Shown here piece after piece: positions 59,900 to 64,000 of a stretch of DNA of 64,000 nucleotides. Source of the stretch: Microbacterium sp. RU1D. Its GTDB lineage: Bacteria > Actinomycetota > Actinomycetes > Actinomycetales > Microbacteriaceae. The stretch covers positions 1 to 64,000 of the forward strand of contig NZ_FTPQ01000001.1 of NCBI RefSeq assembly GCF_900156435.1, read 5' to 3'. The translations under genes were made by a program, and so were the position numbers. Every line of letters starts with the position of its first letter. The first letter of the stretch is position 1. The notes below the pieces were generated by a model. The model searched no databases, was not told the DNA's origin, and was given only the letters and a program-made list of their open reading frames with translations.

Positions 59900-60762
59900 T
59901 GACGGAAAGGCCCTGGATGCCGTACACCCCCGATCCGGCGATCTTCTACGACGCCGCGGGCGACTCCTCCGCACCGACGGTCGTCCTCATCGCGGGCGGA
60001 GGCGCCCAGCTGATCGCCTGGCACACCGACCTGGTGGCCGCGCTGGTGGACCACGGCCTGCGGGTCGTGCGCCTCGACAACCGCGACGTAGGTCTGTCGG
60101 CCCGCTTCGGCGGGCCCGATGAGATCGACGGCGGGTACGGCCTCGAGGAGATGGCCGATGACGTGATCCGCGTCATGGACCACCTCGGGATGGACGCGGC
60201 ACACCTCGTCGGACATTCGATGGGCGGGATGATGGCGCAGATGGCCGCGATCCGGCATCCCCACCGCGTTCGCAGCCTCGGGCTGCTCTCCACGACGCCC
60301 GGGCGCGACCCGCGCTACATCCTGCACGACGAGCGCCCGGAGCTCCTGCGGGCGCCGGTCCGCTACAGCCGTGACGAGGTGCGGGCCGCGGCGATGGCGT
60401 TCGCCGCCTCCACCGCGGGCGAGCGCTACCCGCTCGATGCCGAATGGAACGCATGGGCCGCCGTCGAGGCCTTCGATCGCGGTTACGCCCCGGAGGGCTT
60501 CTCCCGGCAATGGTCCGCGCTGCTGCGTGCACCGGAGCGGCTCGAGGCGCTGCGTGCGGTCACCGTGCCCGCGCTGGTGTTCCACGGTCGCGATGACGAC
60601 GTGCTGCACTGGAGCGCGGCCGTCGACATGGCTGAGGCACTCCCCGCCGCGGAGTTGCAGGTGCACCCCGGCATGGGCCACTTCATCGCGCCCGAGCTCT
60701 GGCCCGAGCTGGTTGCGGGCATCGCGCGCGTGGTCGCGGCCGGGGAAGCCCGCCCCCGCTGA
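59899..60762 (+). CDS. Alpha/beta-fold hydrolase
   Basis: 287 aa. The nucleophile elbow GHSMGG places Ser107. VVLIAGGGAQLIAWHTDLVAALVDHGLRVVRLDNRDVGLS supplies the oxyanion-hole region and resembles the AclR/RdmC-like and haloperoxidase-like branch. The acid is probably in VFHGRDDDVLHW (Asp) and the base His in PGMGHFIAPELW. There is no signal peptide, so it is a cytoplasmic esterase or lyase. It follows the IclR-type gene by 22 bases and converges on the DUF808 gene. Substrate unknown. Confidence 0.9.
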   Translation: MTERPWMPYTPDPAIFYDAAGDSSAPTVVLIAGGGAQLIAWHTDLVAALVDHGLRVVRLDNRDVGLSARFGGPDEIDGGYGLEEMADDVIRVMDHLGMDAAHLVGHSMGGMMAQMAAIRHPHRVRSLGLLSTTPGRDPRYILHDERPELLRAPVRYSRDEVRAAAMAFAASTAGERYPLDAEWNAWAAVEAFDRGYAPEGFSRQWSALLRAPERLEALRAVTVPALVFHGRDDDVLHWSAAVDMAEALPAAELQVHPGMGHFIAPELWPELVAGIARVVAAGEARPR

Positions 60763-60829
60763 CCCCGGCCCGGGTCCGCCCCTCCGTCGCTACCCGGTGT
60801 TCATCGGCGCCGTCGCCTGCGAGGTGACG

Positions 60830-60885
60830 GGGCATTGCTGCCCGGCGTCCGTGCCGGCGCGCCGGCCGGGCGGGTGTCAATGCCC
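60830..60885. terminator. Complex inverted repeat between convergent genes
   Basis: GGGCATTG (60830-60837) and CAATGCCC (60878-60885) frame a GC-rich palindrome GCCGGCGCGCCGGC (60853-60866). The right arm runs into the stop codon of the DUF808 gene. The location between two converging genes suggests bidirectional termination. No T-tract is present. Confidence 0.4.
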
Positions 60886-61773
60886 GGCGTCAGCCGGCGC
60901 GTCGCGCTTCACGAGCCGCTGGATGCCGGTGACGACCCCGACGATGATCAGGCCGAGCACCAGGCCGAACACGGCCGACATCGCCGTCTCCACGATCCAC
61001 ACGACGACCGGGCCCACCGCCTCGATCGCGTGGGTGACGACGTGGACGAGCTCGTAGGGGCCGGCCCAGAACGTCTCCTCGAGGTTCTGCAGCACGAGGT
61101 GCCCACCGACCCACAGCATGGCGACGGTACCGACCACGCTGATGACGCGGAAGACCGTGGGCATGGATGCCACGACCCGCGCGCCGAAGCGACGCACCCC
61201 GCGGGAGGGGCTCTTCATGAACCGCAGCCCGATGTCATCCACCTTCACCAGAAGCGCGACGGCGCCGTAGACGACGAGCGTCATGGCGAGGCCGATCACG
61301 AGGAGGGCGGCGAGCGTCATCCAGATGCTCAGCCCGGGGTCGAGACTCGACAGCGCGATCAGCATGATCTCGGTGCTGAGGATGAGGTCGGTGCGCACGG
61401 CACCGAGCACGAGCTTCTTCTCGTCGCGGGGCTCGTCGGCGTCGTGCTCGCCGTGGCTGACGCCGAACCACTCGAGCACCTTCTCGGCCCCCTCGAAGCA
61501 GAGGAAGCAGCCGCCGATGATGAGCAGGTACGGCAGCACCCACGGCGCGAACGCGGTCAGCAGCAGCGCGATCGGGATGATGATCACGTACTTATTGATG
61601 ATGCTGCCCAGAGCGATCTTCCACACCACCGGCAGTTCGCGCGCGGGGGTGAGGCCCTGGACGTACTGCGGCGTGACGGCCGCGTCGTCGATGACGACGC
61701 CCGCGGTCTTGGCGCTCGCGCGCATCGCGGCGCTGAGGATGTCATCGACGACGGCGAGAAGACCGACCGACAT
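60877..61773 (-). CDS. DUF808-family membrane protein (YedI-like)
   Basis: 298-aa integral membrane protein. GLLAVVDDILSAAMRASAKTAGVVIDDAAVTPQYVQGL near the start and ELPVVWKIALGSIINKYVIIIPIALLLTAFAPWVLPYLLIIGGCFLCFEGAEKVLEWF are the conserved DUF808 segments; DEKKLVLGAVRTDLILSTEIMLIALSSL follows. About seven hydrophobic segments are present. The family is widespread but of unknown function to my knowledge. I chose the ATG at 61773 behind GGGAGTG; an upstream frame extension to 61806 is less likely. It stands alone. Confidence 0.88.
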   Translation of the reverse strand: MSVGLLAVVDDILSAAMRASAKTAGVVIDDAAVTPQYVQGLTPARELPVVWKIALGSIINKYVIIIPIALLLTAFAPWVLPYLLIIGGCFLCFEGAEKVLEWFGVSHGEHDADEPRDEKKLVLGAVRTDLILSTEIMLIALSSLDPGLSIWMTLAALLVIGLAMTLVVYGAVALLVKVDDIGLRFMKSPSRGVRRFGARVVASMPTVFRVISVVGTVAMLWVGGHLVLQNLEETFWAGPYELVHVVTHAIEAVGPVVVWIVETAMSAVFGLVLGLIIVGVVTGIQRLVKRDAPADAGH

Positions 61774-61981
61774 GTGTGCACTCCCGGGGGTGAGGGTGCG
61801 ACGCACGCACGCCGCGGGACGACACTAGCGGGTGCCCGGCGAGTCCTGCGGAGGGGTGGCGGCCGGGGCCGATGCGGTGCGAGGAGAATCCTCGCGGATG
61901 CTTCCCCGCCCGTCGCGATTCCCCTGTCGACGAAGCGCCGCCCTGGCTAGGGTGATGCTCACGGGACCGGCAGGGGGACGC

Positions 61982-62572
61982 ATGTCATTCATCACGCGAG
62001 GCTTCGGCGGTCGTCGTCGCGAACGCGATCCGCGGCTGCCGCCGGGGCAGACGCTCGTGTCGGACTGGCCGGTCCTGTCTGCGGGACCCACGCCCGCGGT
62101 CGATGCTGCCGACTGGGAGTTCGCCATCGGCACCGAGAACGGCGTGCACCGTTGGAACCTCGAGGAGTTCCAGGCCCTCGGCATGGAGGACGTCACGGTC
62201 GACATCCACTGCGTCACGCACTGGACCAAGCTCGACACGCCCTGGCGGGGCGTGTCGCTCGATCGTGTGTTCGCCGAGGTCGAGACGAACCACCGCTACG
62301 CGATGGTGCACTCCTTCGGCGGGTACACCACCAACGTCGCCCTCGACGACCTGCTCGGCGGGAAGAGCTGGATCGCCTTCGAGGCGGACGGTGCGCCGCT
62401 CACGCCGGAGCACGGCGGACCCGCGCGCCTGCTCGTGCCGCACCTGTATTTCTGGAAGAGCGCCAAGTGGGTGCAGGGCCTCATCACCATGGCATCCGAC
62501 AAGCCGGGGTTCTGGGAGCAGAACGGATACCACCTGCACGGCGACCCGTGGCGCGAGGAACGATACGGGTGA
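61982..62572 (+). CDS. Molybdopterin-dependent oxidoreductase (YedY / sulfite-oxidase-like)
   Basis: 196-aa compact Moco domain. WNLEEFQALGMEDVTVDIHCVTHWTKLDTPWRGVSLDRV contains the molybdenum-ligating cysteine (Cys77) in the family context HCVTxW, and GGYTTNVALDDLLGGKSWIAFEADGAPLTPEHGGPARLLVPHLYFWKSAKWVQGL is the rest of the sulfite-oxidase fold core. It lacks a Tat signal and the C-terminal dimerisation domain, so it is a cytoplasmic, minimal version. The ATG at 61982 is preceded by GGGGGA. It overlaps a flavoprotein gene by four bases; the two likely form an electron-transfer pair. Confidence 0.9.
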   Translation: MSFITRGFGGRRRERDPRLPPGQTLVSDWPVLSAGPTPAVDAADWEFAIGTENGVHRWNLEEFQALGMEDVTVDIHCVTHWTKLDTPWRGVSLDRVFAEVETNHRYAMVHSFGGYTTNVALDDLLGGKSWIAFEADGAPLTPEHGGPARLLVPHLYFWKSAKWVQGLITMASDKPGFWEQNGYHLHGDPWREERYG

Positions 62573-63309
62573 ACCGGCGCCCGGCATCCTGGCACGCGGC
62601 GACCGTCGTCGGCACGCGAGCTGAGACCCCCACCGCGCGGCGGATCGAGCTCGACGTGCCCACGTGGCCGGGCAACGACGCCGGTTCGCACCTCGACGTG
62701 CGACTCACCGCGCCCGACGGGTACCAGGCGAGCCGGTCGTACTCGATCGCCTCGTCGGGCGAGGGCACGCGCGTCACGCTCGCGGTCGACGAGGTGCCCG
62801 ACGGCGAAGTGTCGCCCTTCCTCGTCCACGAGCTGCGCGAGGGCGACCGGATCGAGGTGCACGGCCCGCTCGGCGCCTTCTTCGTGTGGATGCCGTCGAC
62901 CGACCCCGCGCCGGTGCAGCTGATCGCCGGCGGGTCGGGGATCGTCCCGCTGTTCGCGATGGCGTCAGCCCACGCCCGGAGCTCCGACCCCGCTCCGTTC
63001 CGGCTGCTTTCCTCGGTGCGTTCGGAGACGGACATGTTCTTCCGCGACGAACTCGCCGACCTCGCGCGGCGTGACGACCGCCTCGACGTCGAGGTCGTCT
63101 ACACGCGCAGCGCCCCGCCGGGCTCTTCCGTCACTCCCGGTCGCCTCACCGCGGAGCGCCTCCGCGCCGCGGTCGTCCCCGCGGAGCAGAGCCCCCGCGT
63201 CTTCGTCTGCGGCCCGACGCCGTTCGTCGAGGCGGTCGCGGGATGGCTGATCGAGCAAGGCCACGCGCCCGCGCGCGTGCGCACCGAGAGGTTCGGAGGT
63301 TCGGGATGA
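62569..63309 (+). CDS. Ferredoxin-reductase-like FAD/NAD(P)-binding oxidoreductase
   Basis: 246 aa. The FAD domain carries the R-x-Y-S motif (SRSYSIASSGEG), and the NAD(P) domain begins QLIAGGSGIVPLFAMASAHA and ends VFVCGPTPFVEAVAGWL and ERFGGSG. There is no iron-sulfur domain. It overlaps both neighbours by four bases (GTG at 62569 in the molybdo-enzyme stop, ATGA at 63306-63309), so it is probably the electron donor or acceptor of the YedY-like enzyme. Confidence 0.9.
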   Translation: MNRRPASWHAATVVGTRAETPTARRIELDVPTWPGNDAGSHLDVRLTAPDGYQASRSYSIASSGEGTRVTLAVDEVPDGEVSPFLVHELREGDRIEVHGPLGAFFVWMPSTDPAPVQLIAGGSGIVPLFAMASAHARSSDPAPFRLLSSVRSETDMFFRDELADLARRDDRLDVEVVYTRSAPPGSSVTPGRLTAERLRAAVVPAEQSPRVFVCGPTPFVEAVAGWLIEQGHAPARVRTERFGGSG

Positions 63310-63566
63310 CGACGTTCGACGGAAACGCCCTCGCCGGTCGTCTCGACGACCTCCTGGGGTGGGATGCCACCGCGTCGGAGGTGCGCTGCACCCACTGCGG
63401 CCTCCGCGGCCTGCTCGCGACGGCCGCCGTCTACGCCTCGGCGATGGGAGCCGTCGTCCGCTGCCGCTCCTGCGACGCGGTGCTCCTCACCGTCGTCGAC
63501 GCCCCCGACGGCCGCTCCTGGCTCGGGATGCCGGGTCTCAGCGCGGTGGAGCTGCGGCGCGGATGA
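63306..63566 (+). CDS. DUF6510-type zinc-ribbon protein
   Basis: 86-aa protein with two CxxC pairs, Cys28/Cys31 (CTHC) and Cys53/Cys56 (CRSC), 22 residues apart, forming a zinc ribbon. It begins TTFDGNALAGRLDDLLGWDATASEVRC. Small proteins of this form commonly follow the YedY-like / ferredoxin-reductase-like pair in Microbacteriaceae, as I recall. It overlaps the flavoprotein gene by four bases. The function is unknown; maturation or rubredoxin-like electron transfer are possibilities. Confidence 0.85.
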   Translation: MTTFDGNALAGRLDDLLGWDATASEVRCTHCGLRGLLATAAVYASAMGAVVRCRSCDAVLLTVVDAPDGRSWLGMPGLSAVELRRG

Positions 63567-63603
63567 GACCGGCCGTCCAGCGGCGATGGCATCCGGGAAC
63601 CAG

Positions 63604-63625
63604 AAAAGCCCCGGCGAACCGGGGC
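63604..63625 (-). terminator. Terminator of tRNA-Ser
   Basis: On the minus strand GCCCCGG, a TTCG tetraloop and CCGGGGC are followed by TTTT (63604-63607). This is a classic rho-independent terminator nine bases beyond the tRNA 3' end. The seven-pair stem spans 63608-63625. Confidence 0.9.
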
Positions 63626-63633
63626 TTCATCTG

Positions 63634-63722
63634 CGGAGACGGAGGGATTTGAACCCTCGGTCCCCTTACGGGGACTCCACCTTAGCAGGGTGGTGCACTA
63701 GGCCTGACTATGCGACGTCTCC
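63634..63722 (-). tRNA. tRNA-Ser (anticodon GCU)
   Basis: 89-nt serine tRNA on the minus strand. The acceptor stem pairs GGAGACG (63716-63722) with CGTCTCC (63635-63641), with discriminator G at 63634. The anticodon loop CTGCTAA gives GCU (bases 63684-63686 on the plus strand read AGC). The long variable arm GTCCCCGTAAGGGGAC and the T loop GGTTCAAATCC identify the class II serine type. No 3' CCA is encoded (the sequence continues CA). Decodes AGC/AGU. Confidence 0.96.
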
Positions 63723-63771
63723 AGGTGATCGAGCCTTGCGGCGCGAACACACCGGTCCATACTAACCGGAT

Positions 63772-63812
63772 GCCGCCCGGCATCCGAAACCGAAGTCCGG
63801 ATGCCGGGCGGC
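63772..63812. terminator. 15-bp perfect hairpin downstream of the last gene
   Basis: GCCGCCCGGCATCCG (63772-63786) pairs perfectly with CGGATGCCGGGCGGC (63798-63812) around an 11-nt loop. It sits just after the stop codon of the minus-strand gene at the window edge and before the tRNA. Strong stem, no T-tract. The arms include the genus-typical GGATGCC heptamer. Confidence 0.55.
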
Positions 63813-63823
63813 GAGGTCGAGCG

Positions 63824-64000
63824 TCACTGACGGACGTTGCCGTTCGAGCAGGTCGCCTGCGCGGCGGTCTGCCCCGCGATGCCCTCCGGGAGCACGACCG
63901 TGCCGGAGGTCGCGTCGGGCGCCGGGGTCGCGTCTGCGCCCGTGGTCGGCGCGTCGGTCGCGGCGTCGGTCGGAGCGGCGGTGTCGGTCGGCGCGGGGGT
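63824..64000 (-). CDS. 3' end of a gene for a Pro/Thr/Ala-rich secreted or cell-wall protein (truncated by window)
   Basis: Only the last 58 codons are inside the window. They read as a low-complexity linker (PTDTAAPTDAATDAPTTGADATP style repeats of PTDAA) followed by LPEGIAGQTAAQATCSNGNVRQ and stop at 63824-63826. Pro/Thr-rich linkers with a short cysteine-containing tail are typical of exported actinobacterial proteins, LytR-CpsA-Psr proteins among them. I cannot name the family from this part. The start lies beyond position 64000. Confidence 0.6.
   Translation of the reverse strand, partial: TPAPTDTAAPTDAATDAPTTGADATPAPDATSGTVVLPEGIAGQTAAQATCSNGNVRQ

Noticed and set aside
60763..60876. 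Riboswitch or small RNA between the alpha/beta hydrolase and DUF808 genes
   Set aside because: The region is between converging 3' ends, not upstream of a gene, and the inverted repeats are better explained as termination structures.
63634..63722. tRNA-Ser as an attachment site for an integrated element
   Set aside because: No integrase gene and no direct repeat of the tRNA 3' end found in the window.
1..64000. CRISPR arrays, insertion sequences, integrases, prophage genes
   Set aside because: No regularly spaced repeats, transposase motifs or phage proteins seen. The two repeat families have two copies each and are not CRISPR-like.

Overview
The window is about 70% GC, uses GTG starts freely, packs genes into ATGA/GTGA-overlapped operons, and is rich in the heptamer GGATGCC/GGCATCC. 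Together with the protein families this points to an actinobacterium of the Microbacteriaceae, most likely Microbacterium or a close relative. Nothing looks like a plasmid, phage or insertion sequence: this is chromosomal accessory metabolism anchored at one end by an rRNA leader and at the other by a tRNA-Ser.

Layout. 1-374: promoter and leader of an rRNA operon reading left out of the window. 375-7786: two divergent blocks of glycosyltransferases plus a WcbI-like protein, probably a surface-glycan locus. 7850-14339: a LacI-controlled ABC sugar importer coupled to a beta-fructosidase-superfamily hydrolase and a beta-lactamase-fold serine hydrolase. 14340-14639: a gene-free spacer with two copies of a 49-nt palindromic repeat. 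14640-22205: a second sugar importer with a GH13 alpha-glucosidase, divergent from a ROK regulator and a second GH13 enzyme, with a perfect 16-nt palindrome between them. 22323-26300: a CitA/CitB-type two-component system divergent from a CitMHS citrate-type transporter. 26390-33720: a YtfQRT-YjfF-like (galactofuranose type) importer with an extra second ATPase and its own LacI regulator.

33969-34529 is a lone flavin reductase. 34667-49993 is a long minus-strand catabolic block. Its downstream part (HTD2/MaoC-type hydratase, CaiB-type CoA-transferase, HMG-CoA lyase, class II HMG-CoA reductase) converges on HMG-CoA. Its upstream part holds a GAF/PucR regulator, an M20 amidohydrolase, a peptide-type ABC importer with a fused permease-ATPase, a HyuA-type protein and a DUF917 protein. 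A second PucR-type regulator (50061-51551) diverges from it. 51652-53226: a PPOX-type flavoprotein and a phthalate-dioxygenase-reductase-like protein.

53227-53613 is gene-free and carries two 71-nt repeats. 53614-58268 is a tight catabolic operon (sarcosine-oxidase-like enzyme, cupin, PaiB-like protein, ornithine-cyclodeaminase-like enzyme, YtcJ-like amidohydrolase) divergent from an unusual double-length IclR regulator. 59899-63566: an alpha/beta hydrolase, a DUF808 membrane protein, and a three-gene operon of a YedY-like molybdo-enzyme, a ferredoxin-reductase-like flavoprotein and a DUF6510 zinc-ribbon protein. 63634-63722 is tRNA-Ser(GCU), and the window ends inside a minus-strand secreted or cell-wall protein.

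The overall theme is scavenging: several importer-plus-enzyme modules, each with its own regulator. The parts most worth following up are the HMG-CoA-node operon, the tandem IclR regulator, the glycosyltransferase/WcbI locus and the two families of intergenic palindromic repeats.
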